Assembly (NCBI GenBank): GCA_015486915.1
Contig: WFQS01000632.1
Location: 1-7,929, forward strand
From: Desulfobacteraceae bacterium
Lineage (GTDB): Bacteria > Desulfobacterota > Desulfobacteria > Desulfobacterales > Desulfobacteraceae
Reading direction: 5' to 3'
Length of the DNA: 7,929 nucleotides
Part shown: in pieces, positions 1 through 7,700 of the stretch
How the letters are laid out: the number at the start of each line of letters is the position of its first letter
Position numbering within the stretch: the stretch's first letter is position 1
The notes under the pieces: generated by a model
Seen by the model: the letters and a program-made list of their open reading frames with translations, nothing else
Databases searched by the model: none
What the model was told of the DNA's origin: nothing
Made by a program: the position numbers and the translations under genes

Positions 1-2
1 AG

Positions 3-305
3 GGTGAAATGATAAGTGACAGGGGCAGTTTGATTCCATTAATCCGGCTGAATGAAATTTATTCCACGGGTACGGGAAAAAAAGACATTCATGACTGTCT
101 TGTTGTTGTGGTTGAATCAAAGGGAGAAAGAAAAGCTCTTCTCATTGATGAGCTTCTTGGCAAGGATGAATATGTCATCAAGAGCCTTGGCGCAGGTCTT
201 GAAAATGTGGACGGACTGGCAGGCGGCGCCATTTTATCAGACGGCCAGGTAGGCCTGATACTTGATATTCTTGGAATTTTTAACCTTGTATCCCGGGATA
301 ATTGA
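3..305 (+). CDS. cheA: CheA chemotaxis histidine kinase, C-terminal fragment (P5 domain)
   Basis: This is the last ~100 codons of an ORF already open at the window's left edge (codons GGT GAA precede the first visible ATG at 9, which is internal). The product is the P5 regulatory domain of CheA, a CheW-like SH3 pair that docks the kinase to CheW and receptors in the chemoreceptor array at the inner membrane. The sequence shows the typical CheA end: RGSLIPLIRL, then LLIDELLGKDEYVIKSLG, then GLAGGAILSDGQVGLILDI. CheW shares the fold, but the 'DELLGKDEYVIKSLG...GGAILSDGQVGLILD' pattern is that of CheA. The kinase, dimerisation and Hpt domains lie outside the window. It ends at TGA 303-305, 51 nt before cheD, probably in the same transcript. 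Confidence 0.9.
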   Translation, partial: GEMISDRGSLIPLIRLNEIYSTGTGKKDIHDCLVVVVESKGERKALLIDELLGKDEYVIKSLGAGLENVDGLAGGAILSDGQVGLILDILGIFNLVSRDN

Positions 306-311
306 TCCGGG
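292..311 (+). other. small hairpin over the cheA stop codon
   Basis: CCCGGG (292-297) can pair with TCCGGG (306-311), with one G-U pair, leaving an 8-nt loop that contains the cheA TGA. There is no T-run after it, so it does not look like an intrinsic terminator. It could be an mRNA-processing or attenuation structure, or chance. Confidence 0.3.
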
Positions 312-356
312 TAAAAGCAGACTGGCCTTATGGCTGTGATATGAAAGGAATATTTT

Positions 357-836
357 TTGAAACATATTGTTGGTGTTGCAGATATGAAGGTGAGCAGTAA
401 AAATAGTGATTCCATTATCACTTATTCCCTTGGTTCATGTATCGGACTTGCAATATATGATCCTGTTGCAGGGGCAGGAGGAATTCTTCACTATATGCTG
501 CCCGAGTCTTTGCTTGATAAAAAAAAAGCTGGTGCAAATCCGTATATGTTTGCCGATACCGGAATACCAAGGCTGTTTAAGGCTGTTTATAAATTAGGCG
601 GTGCCAAGAACCGTATAAAAATATATGTTGCAGGGGGAGCGGAAATCCTTGATCAGAAAGGATTTTTTAATATTGGTAAAAGAAATTACATGGCCCTTAA
701 AAAAATATTTTTCAAAAACAGGGTGCTTATTGACAAACAGGATATTGGCGGGAATGTAAACCGGACAATAAGACTTGAAATTGCAAACGGTGATATTTAT
801 GTAAAAACATCGGGATCAGATGAGATAAAAATATGA
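357..836 (+). CDS. cheD: CheD chemoreceptor glutamine deamidase (active-site residues intact)
   Basis: CheD converts specific glutamines of methyl-accepting chemotaxis proteins to glutamates, and in CheC/CheX systems it also links CheY-P phosphatase activity to receptor adaptation. It acts in the cytoplasm at the receptor array. The 159-residue length is normal. Starting from the TTG at 357, the protein begins MKHIVGVADMKV, like Thermotoga CheD. The papain-like active site is complete: Thr22, Cys28 in SLGSC and His45 in GGILHYMLP, with the family spacing (Thr-6-Cys-17-His). The IYVAGGAEIL and DIGGNVNRTIRLEIANGDIYVK segments complete the fold. TTG is preferred to the ATG at 384 because the later start would remove the first beta strand. 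AAAGGAA at 344-350 lies 6 nt upstream of the TTG. The stop codon overlaps an ATG (ATGA, 833-836). Confidence 0.93.
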   Translation: MKHIVGVADMKVSSKNSDSIITYSLGSCIGLAIYDPVAGAGGILHYMLPESLLDKKKAGANPYMFADTGIPRLFKAVYKLGGAKNRIKIYVAGGAEILDQKGFFNIGKRNYMALKKIFFKNRVLIDKQDIGGNVNRTIRLEIANGDIYVKTSGSDEIKI

Positions 837-926
837 TAACTCTTAATGCACTTATGGAAGAAATAAAGAATCTCACACCTATCAATAGAGCAGGAAATCA
901 ATAAACTCCTGCCGCAAAAACAATAA
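833..926 (+). pseudogene. 23-codon stop-coupled ORF, possible relic of an HDOD-domain gene
   Basis: An ATG at 833 overlaps the cheD stop in an ATGA arrangement and opens a 23-codon ORF ending at TAA 902-904. Its start, MITLNALMEEIKNLTPI, resembles the first helix of HDOD-domain signalling proteins (pattern L-x2-I-x2-L-x-P-[IL]-P), which often sit in che and flagellar clusters of delta-proteobacteria. In the +1 frame, bases 888-926 read EQEINKLLPQKQ then a stop, which looks like a charged C-terminal helix. One explanation is an internal deletion that joined the first codons of a translationally coupled gene to its last codons out of frame. It could equally be a real micro-ORF, or spacer that resembles HDOD by chance. 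The assignment is inference from a short pattern. Confidence 0.3.
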
Positions 927-941
927 ATACGGGACAACAAT

Positions 942-1367
942 ATGGCATATTCAATACTGATAGTGGATGATTCACTGCCCATGCGTTCTGTGATCAAACG
1001 AACACTGAAAGCCGCAGGTTACGGAACTTCGGAAATTTTTGAAGCGGCAAATGGAAAACAGGCTGTGGAACTCATGGGAAATGAGTGGGTTGACATTGTA
1101 ATAACCGATTATAATATGCCTGTGATGAACGGACTGAAACTTATTCAATCAATAAAAAAAGATGAGCTTTTAAAGGATATCCCGGTTGTTGTCATCTCCA
1201 CAGAGGGCAGTAAATCAAAGATTAAAGAGTTTATGGACTCCGGTGCGGCGGGTTATATTACAAAACCCTTTACCCCTGAAGATATCAGGGATCTTATAAA
1301 AGATATACTTGGAGAAACAAATTATGATGAAACCTCTTATGACAGCGATGAAAATCTCGATTTCTGA
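942..1367 (+). CDS. cheY: CheY-like single-domain response regulator
   Basis: This is a stand-alone receiver, the likely phosphoryl acceptor from the upstream CheA; CheY-P would bind the flagellar motor switch or act as a phosphate sink. The conserved set is complete: acidic pair Asp9-Asp10, phospho-acceptor Asp56 in VITDYNMP, switch Thr87 in VVISTEG and Lys108 in YITKPFTP. The receiver fold ends near residue 123. A tail rich in Asp, Glu, Ser and Tyr follows (residues ~124-141), making the protein longer than a typical ~120-130 residue CheY. The ribosome site is weak (GGGA at 931-934). The last 44 bases overlap the start of cheX, so the receiver and its probable phosphatase are translationally linked. 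It could be a CheY variant that does not bind the motor. Confidence 0.88.
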   Translation: MAYSILIVDDSLPMRSVIKRTLKAAGYGTSEIFEAANGKQAVELMGNEWVDIVITDYNMPVMNGLKLIQSIKKDELLKDIPVVVISTEGSKSKIKEFMDSGAAGYITKPFTPEDIRDLIKDILGETNYDETSYDSDENLDF

Positions 1368-1773
1368 AGTGATGGAAACCATGTTTTATCTGCCAGTTGA
1401 GATCGGGGAAGAATTAACTATTACCCAAAGCGGAATGAACAACAATAAAACCAGTTCAGCCTGTAAAATAAATTTTTCCGGTTCTGTTTCAGGATGTTTC
1501 ATTCTTGTTATTTCAAATGATCTTCTTGGAGAGATAACTGAAAATTTTATTGGTGAGCCAAAGGAAGACCTGAATTCCGACTATTTTTCCGGTACATTAA
1601 TAGAGATGCTGAATATGATATGCGGTAATGCATTGAGCAAAATAGATGCGGAAATTCCATTTGAACTCAGTATACCTGAACTTGTCGATGCTTCAAAAAT
1701 TTTTGAATCTCAATTGTTTACCATTGCTGAAACACCCGGTTCAATGATGGGAATTGCCCTGTCATTGCAATAG
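1324..1773 (+). CDS. cheX: CheX-type CheY-P phosphatase
   Basis: A 149-residue protein of the CheC/CheX/FliY phosphatase family, predicted to dephosphorylate CheY-P and end the chemotaxis signal in the cytoplasm. The family active-site pattern Glu-x2-Asn is seen at Glu94 and Asn97 in LIEMLNMICGN, and the N-terminus MKISISEVMETMFYLPVE matches CheX-like proteins of delta-proteobacteria. Only one such motif is present, as in CheX; CheC has two. I chose ATG 1324 (with a second ATG at 1327) because GGAGA at 1311-1315 lies 8 nt upstream. A TTG at 1309 would add five residues but lies just ahead of that ribosome site. The first 44 bases overlap the cheY end in another frame. The protein could instead dephosphorylate the second receiver at 4213. 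Confidence 0.85.
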   Translation: MMKPLMTAMKISISEVMETMFYLPVEIGEELTITQSGMNNNKTSSACKINFSGSVSGCFILVISNDLLGEITENFIGEPKEDLNSDYFSGTLIEMLNMICGNALSKIDAEIPFELSIPELVDASKIFESQLFTIAETPGSMMGIALSLQ

Positions 1774-2841
<1,068 letters not shown>

Positions 2842-2843
2842 TC

Positions 2844-3641
2844 ATGGCAGTTGTCAGCAGTGAAAAAACGAAAAAACTCACACGGGCACAATTTATTAAA
2901 TTATCAGGTATTGTTTACAGGGAATCAGGTATTGTCCTTAATGAAAAAAAATACAACCTGCTTATGGCAAGGCTTGTAAAGAGAATGCGGAAAACAAAAA
3001 TATCGTCAGTGTCAGATTATATTCGTCTCTTATCTGACAACAATGATGAATTTAACGAATTTATAGATGAAGTCACCACAAATCATACTTTTTTTTTCAG
3101 GGAGAATCAACATATTGAATTTCTTGTAAACACCCTTGATAATAACAAACCCTTAAAAATATGGTGTGCTGCATCTTCCAGCGGAGAAGAAGCTTTTTCA
3201 ATTGCCGTTCAATTACTTGAATATTCCTTTAAATTTTCCATATTTGCATCGGATATTTCAGATACAATGCTCAAAAAGTGCAGAAAAGCCGTTTATCCTG
3301 TGCAGAGAGTGAAAAATGTTCCACGTTCCATTCTGTATAAATATTTCCAGAAAGGAAAAAACAGATGGAAAAATTATGTAAGAGTTAAACCCGAAGTTAC
3401 GCAGCATGTTCAATTTGCAAAGTATAACCTTCTCTCTGATAAACCATTTGATACATATGATATTATTTTTTGCAGAAATGTCATGATATATTTTGATCTG
3501 AAAACAAGAAAAAATGTTGTAACTGGTCTTTGCCGGTCATTAAATACAGGAGGCTTTTTTTTCACAGGTCTTTCAGAGAATATTCACGGCTTAGAGCATG
3601 GTTTAAAAACTGTCCTGCCGGGCGGATACCGGAAACCATGA
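2844..3641 (+). CDS. cheR: CheR chemoreceptor glutamate methyltransferase
   Basis: CheR transfers methyl groups from S-adenosylmethionine to receptor glutamates, opposing CheB. The 265-residue protein has the N-terminal helical domain (residues ~12-75) followed by the methyltransferase fold. Visible motifs are TTNHTFFFRE at 78-87, the SAM-binding segment IWCAASSSGEEAFSIA at 106-121 (Ala117 replaces the common Pro of GEEPYS), the acidic Asp137 in FASDIS, and FCRNVMIYFD at 209-218. The end, FFFTGLSENIHG...GGYRKP, is the usual CheR finish, so the protein is complete without extra C-terminal domains. GAGGCAGG just upstream overlaps the end of cheB, and the 2-nt gap implies translational coupling. 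Confidence 0.95.
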   Translation: MAVVSSEKTKKLTRAQFIKLSGIVYRESGIVLNEKKYNLLMARLVKRMRKTKISSVSDYIRLLSDNNDEFNEFIDEVTTNHTFFFRENQHIEFLVNTLDNNKPLKIWCAASSSGEEAFSIAVQLLEYSFKFSIFASDISDTMLKKCRKAVYPVQRVKNVPRSILYKYFQKGKNRWKNYVRVKPEVTQHVQFAKYNLLSDKPFDTYDIIFCRNVMIYFDLKTRKNVVTGLCRSLNTGGFFFTGLSENIHGLEHGLKTVLPGGYRKP

Positions 3642-3660
3642 ATAAAAAAGGTTTGACGAA

Positions 3661-4176
3661 ATGATCAACAAAGACAATTATTCTTCTGATAATTCAGGGC
3701 GGACACATTATTTTTTAAGACCAGGATATATCTTTGTGCCTGATCATTCCGTTGTTATATCCACTGTTACAGGGTCAGGAGTTTCTGTGTGCATTTATGA
3801 TAAAAAACAACAAAAAGGCGGGATGAATCATTTTCAACTGCCATATATGGCTGCGAAAGGAAAAACAACAGCATTGTATGGTAATGTTGCCGTTATTACA
3901 CTGATAAGGATGATGCAGAGACAAGGATATAAAAAGAAACACCTTGAAGCCCAGATATTCGGAGGAGCATGCAGACCTGACAAATCCGATATGGATACTG
4001 GCAGAGACAATATTGATATAGCCCGAAAGATATTGATAAAGGAAAAGATTTCCATTATATCGGAAGATACAGGCGGGAAAAAAGGACGTAAAATTGTGTT
4101 TGACACAGGTACCAGTGAAGTAGCTGTGTTAAAAGTTGACAACCTTCGGGATGATGACTGGTACCCATATATGTAA
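3661..4176 (+). CDS. second CheD-family protein lacking the catalytic cysteine
   Basis: A 171-residue CheD homologue. Residues 19-61 align with the CheD core: LRPGYIFVPDHSVVISTVTG, then VCIYDKKQQKGGMNHFQLP. FGGACRP at ~100 and EDTGGKKGRKIVFDTGT near the end are the remaining family segments. The usual LGSC reads TGSG: the catalytic Cys is Gly40 (GGA, 3778-3780), the Thr position is Ser34, and only His57 remains at the family spacing. Cys44 is four residues away, where many CheDs also have a Cys, so it is not an obvious replacement. By knowledge of the family, deamidase activity should be lost; it may still bind receptors or CheX. An unusual N-terminal extension of ~17 polar residues is present. 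AAAAAAGG at 3644-3651 precedes ATG 3661. The gene lies 19 nt after cheR, in the same transcription unit. Confidence 0.88.
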   Translation: MINKDNYSSDNSGRTHYFLRPGYIFVPDHSVVISTVTGSGVSVCIYDKKQQKGGMNHFQLPYMAAKGKTTALYGNVAVITLIRMMQRQGYKKKHLEAQIFGGACRPDKSDMDTGRDNIDIARKILIKEKISIISEDTGGKKGRKIVFDTGTSEVAVLKVDNLRDDDWYPYM

Positions 4177-4212
4177 AATATACAGGTAGTTCAAAAACAG
4201 GGAGAAGCGAAT

Positions 4213-4599
4213 ATGACTACGAAAAAGATATTGATTGTTGATGATGAAGAAGCTATTACCAACCTGATGACACTTGTTTTTTCACGTGAAGGTTATGAGG
4301 TAAAAACAGCGGAAAACGGTGATCAGGCACTTAAAATAATTCAAAAGGAAAATATCCATGTAATCATTACAGACCTTAATATGCCGGAAATGAACGGAAT
4401 AAAATTGTGCAGGGCAATTAGAAAAACCGTGCCGATGGCAATGATTTTTGCAATGACCGGATATGCCTCTCTTTTTGAACTTGCAGAGTGCAGGGAAGCG
4501 GGATTTGATGATTATTTTGTAAAACCTGTAAATATTAAAACACTTGTAAAAACTGCAGAAAATGCTTTTGAGAAACTCAACAGGTGGAAAACTAATTGA
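4213..4599 (+). CDS. second stand-alone response regulator (CheY-like receiver)
   Basis: A 128-residue receiver with no output domain. Asp10-Asp11, phospho-acceptor Asp54 in IITDLNMPEMNG, switch Thr82 in AMTGYAS and Lys104 in YFVKPVN are all present, so it should be phosphorylatable. The MTGYAS and FVKPVNIKTL style is closer to receivers found in hybrid kinases and phosphorelays than to motor-binding CheY; that is a judgement by eye. The start is well supported by AGGGAG at 4199-4204, 8 nt upstream. It is 36 nt downstream of the second cheD, so probably the last gene of the che operon, and is followed by the non-coding gap before the hybrid kinase. It could take phosphate from CheA, from the downstream kinase, or from both; the sequence cannot decide. 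Confidence 0.88.
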   Translation: MTTKKILIVDDEEAITNLMTLVFSREGYEVKTAENGDQALKIIQKENIHVIITDLNMPEMNGIKLCRAIRKTVPMAMIFAMTGYASLFELAECREAGFDDYFVKPVNIKTLVKTAENAFEKLNRWKTN

Positions 4600-4606
4600 C
4601 ATGGTG

Positions 4607-4612
4607 TATAAT
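4607..4612 (+). promoter_or_regulatory. candidate -10 box for the kinase transcript
   Basis: A perfect TATAAT lies just after the response-regulator stop. At 17-nt spacing the -35 position reads GTGGAA (4584-4589), only 3 of 6 matches to TTGACA. A TTGACA at 4596-4601 is just 5 nt away, far too close to pair with it. If real, transcription would start near 4619 and the leader would contain both hairpin motifs. The evidence is weak. Confidence 0.3.
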
Positions 4613-4617
4613 GACCG

Positions 4618-4662
4618 GGATCTCCTTGTAACTGCCATGAGGCAGAACTGAATTCCGTTACA
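4618..4662 (+). repeat. tandem structured motif, copy 1
   Basis: The core 4629-4654 matches 4724-4749 at 22 of 26 positions. CTGCC (4632-4636) and GGCAG (4641-4645) form a 5-bp stem around an ATGA loop. An outer stem can form between TGTAAC (4627-4632) and GTTACA (4657-4662), sharing C4632. The conserved element GAxCTGAA follows the inner stem. I do not recognise a named riboswitch or RNA family here. It could be an RNA leader element or a protein-binding dyad. Confidence 0.6.
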
Positions 4663-4711
4663 GTACCTCTCAACGAACATAGAAAGAGTATTGGTTATTT
4701 TGTAAAAAGTG

Positions 4712-4755
4712 AGATCTTTCATATAACGGCCATGAGGCCGATCTGAACTGACCGT
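4712..4755 (+). repeat. tandem structured motif, copy 2
   Basis: Second copy, exactly 95 nt after the first. CGGCC (4727-4731) and GGCCG (4736-4740) enclose the same ATGA loop. The second base pair is G-C here and T-A in copy 1, a compensatory change that supports selection on the paired structure. A short outer stem, ACGG (4726-4729) with CCGT (4752-4755), competes with the inner one and is weaker than in copy 1. Both copies have a GATCT about 10 nt before the core (4713-4717 here, 4619-4623 in copy 1). The copy ends 32 nt before the kinase ribosome site. Confidence 0.6.
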
Positions 4756-4787
4756 AAAATTAAAGTCTTAAGTTCTGTGAAGAAGAC

Positions 4788-4793
4788 AGGAGG
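4788..4793 (+). promoter_or_regulatory. strong but closely spaced kinase ribosome binding site
   Basis: AGGAGG is a perfect anti-Shine-Dalgarno match but leaves only 3 nt before ATG 4797, shorter than the usual 5-9 nt. No in-frame alternative start is seen nearby: the next in-frame ATG lies beyond TM1. It therefore sets the start and may make initiation sensitive to upstream structure. Confidence 0.65.
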
Positions 4794-4796
4794 AAT

Positions 4797-7700
4797 ATGC
4801 ATAGCAATACATCAGATACTCATTCCAAAAGTATTCATTCCAAATTTGTTCAAAAACTGATTTCTATTGTCCTGATTTCCATTGGATTATGGTACCTCTT
4901 ATTTATATATGGTGAGTATTCCACGTTCAGGTCTGAGTCGGCATCTTTGCGTGCCAACTATCTTAAATCACAAAAATTAATGTTGCAGCAGCAGGTAACA
5001 AATGTCGTAGATTTTATAAATAAAATGAGAAATTTCGCTGAACAGGAGTTGAAGACTGAAATCAGGCAAAGGGTTAATAACGCCTGTGAAACAGCTGAGA
5101 CCATTTATCAGCAGAACGCTGCCATAAAAAGTGTCCCTGAAATTGAGAATATGATTAAAGATGCCCTGTCTCAAGTTAGATTTGACAATGGAGAAGGATA
5201 TTATTTTGCTGTGTCAATGGATGGAATTGAGCAGCTATACCCGGTACGACCCGCACTGGAGGGGAAAAATGTTATGGATCTTAACGATGGAAAGGGTAAT
5301 TTTCCCATCAAAGATGAAATAAGAATTATTAAAGAGAAAAAACAGGGATTTGTTAAAGCTTTCTGGCCTGTACCCGGCCGGGATCCATCCATGACATTTT
5401 CTAAGATTTCTTTTGTAAAATATTTCAAGCCGTTAAACTGGTATATCGGGACAGGTGCTTATTCTTATAAATATGAAAAAAAAATAAAAAACAAGATTCT
5501 TAATTTTGTCGCCAATTTAAGGTTTGGAAATGAAGGGTGTTTTTTTGGAAGTACCTATAAAGGAGATGCTCTTTTTTCAAATGGTAAAATCATCATGGGG
5601 TCTGAAAGTGTGTGGAACCTTACGGATCCAAATGGAATAAAAATTTTACAGGAAATGGGTAAAATTGTTAAAAATCACGGCAAAGGTTTTGTTTATTATT
5701 CCTGGAAAAAATTAAATACGTCAACTCCATTCCCTAAAATTTCATTTGTAAAGGGAGTTCCGAGATGGCAGTGGATTATCGGGGCAGGCGTCTATCTTGA
5801 TACAATTGATAAAGTCATTGCACAAAACAGAGCTAAATTAAATAATAAATTTAAACAGGGTCTTATCCGGGGTACATTTATTTTGCTGTTGTTATTCTGT
5901 TTGATTTATTTCTGGTCAAGGCGTTTTTCAAATCAGATTTTTGAGTCTTTTAATAATTGTTTATCAAATTTAAAACAGGCAGGTGAAAAAAATTCAGGAG
6001 TGGATATAGAAAATATTCCATTTAAGGAATTTAAGGATATTGCTGTTTCAATGAATGAAATACTTGAAAAGAAAAATTTGGCACAAAGAAAACTTAAGGA
6101 AAGCGAAGAAAAATACAGGAGCATATTTGAAAATTCTGTTGAAGGTTTTTTCCAGAGAACACCTGAGGGACGTTTCATCAATGTCAATCCCGCTTTTGCC
6201 CGGACAATAGGCTATTCTTCTCCCAAAGAGTTTCTTTCCGCTGTTTTAGATCTTGAAAATCAACTCTATGTAAATCCTGAGTACAGGCACAGGTATGAAA
6301 AAATTATCCGGGAAAAAGGATATATTAAAAATTTTGAACTGCAGGCAAAATGTAAAGATGGTTCCCATATATGGGTATCAAGCTCAGCAAGTGCTGTTTA
6401 TGATGAAAATGGTAAAATTGTACGTTACGACGGCAGTATAGTTGATATAACAGAACGTAAAAAGGCTGAATCAGATCATAAACGCCTTCTTGCAGCAATT
6501 GAGAATGTGGCTGAGGCGATTGTCATCACGGATCTCGATGGTAATATTCTCTATGTCAATACTGCTTTTGAAAAAATAACAGGCTATACAGGAGAAGAAG
6601 CCATTGGAGAAAATCCACGTATCCTGAAAAGCGGGAAACAGGATAAGGCATTTTATTATTATTTGTGGCAGACAATCACATCGGGAAATATCTGGCATGG
6701 CAGATTTATCGACCGGAAAAAGAACGGCTCATTTTATACTGAGGAAACCTCCATTTCACCAGTATTTGATCAATCCGGAGAAATTTCAAATTTTGTGGCG
6801 GTTAAACGGGATATAACCGATGATATTATGATGGAAAAAAAATTACAGCAGTCCCAGAAAATGGAAAGTATTGGAGTACTTGCCGGTGGAATTGCCCATG
6901 ATTTCAATAATATTCTCTTTCCCATTATTGGTTATACCGAGATGATGATGCAGGCTGCAGATAAAGACAACCCATGGAAAAACAGCCTGAATTCAATTCA
7001 TAAAAGCTGTTTAAGAGCCTCTGACCTTATAAAGCAGATCCTTACATTCGCCCGTCAGGACAGCAGTGAAGCAAAATTGATGAAAATGCAGCCCATTATC
7101 AAGGAGGCGTTAAAGCTGATCAGAGCTACAATCCCCGTAACAATTGATATTAAACAGGATATAGATCCCCAATGCGGGGTGATTAAAGCCGATCCCACTA
7201 AAATTCACCAGATTGTGATGAATCTTACAACAAATGCCTTTCATGCCATGGCAGATACCGGAGGAGAAATAAAGGTATCCCTTGAAGAAATTCAAATAGA
7301 TAAAAACGATGCATTGTGCCGCAATATGGATCCCGGATATTATGCCTGTTTAAGTGTCAAAGATACCGGTATCGGTATGGATAAAACAATTGTTAAACAA
7401 ATATTTGATCCATTTTTTACCACAAAGGAAAAAGGAAAGGGAACTGGGATGGGGCTTTCTGTTGTCCACGGTATTGTAAAAGGGGCAGGAGGTTTTATAA
7501 ATGTGTACAGCGAACCTGGCAAAGGAACGATATTTAATATTTATCTGCCGGTCATAAAAAGTGATTCTGATGCAGGCAAGGTCATAACGGAGTTGCCTTT
7601 CAAAAGAGGAACCGGTCACATTCTGCTTGTTGATGACGAAATTGAAATTCTTAAAATGGAAAAAGAAATACTGGAAAACCTGGGATATAAAGTGACTTCC

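Noticed and set aside
292..311. Intrinsic terminator after cheA.
   Set aside because: The stem is short and is followed by GTAAAAGC, not a T-run. The close spacing of cheD suggests read-through.
341..359. A different start for the first cheD using ATG 341 with slippage on the run of six T.
   Set aside because: ATG 341 is out of frame with cheD and stops after 20 codons. The TTG at 357 has a ribosome site at normal distance and gives the usual CheD N-terminus, so no frameshift is needed.
4596..4612. TTGACA and TATAAT looking like a full sigma-70 promoter.
   Set aside because: The two hexamers are separated by only 5 nt, not 16-18, so they cannot act as a -35/-10 pair. Only the TATAAT is kept, at low confidence.
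4282..4722. Minus-strand ORF of 146 codons, the longest on that strand.
   Set aside because: It lies antisense to a clear receiver gene and the structured gap, its translation has no recognisable domain, and it has the composition of a shadow frame.
4618..4796. Known riboswitch upstream of the kinase (cyclic di-GMP GEMM type or mini-ykkC guanidine type).
   Set aside because: I see no GEMM core sequence, and the hairpin loops are ATGA, not the ACGR of mini-ykkC. It is left as an unassigned motif.
4819..4848. Short direct repeat (ATTCATTCCAAA-like) at the start of the kinase gene.
   Set aside because: It encodes only HSKSIHSK in the cytoplasmic N-terminal tail; too short and simple to be more than chance or local slippage.
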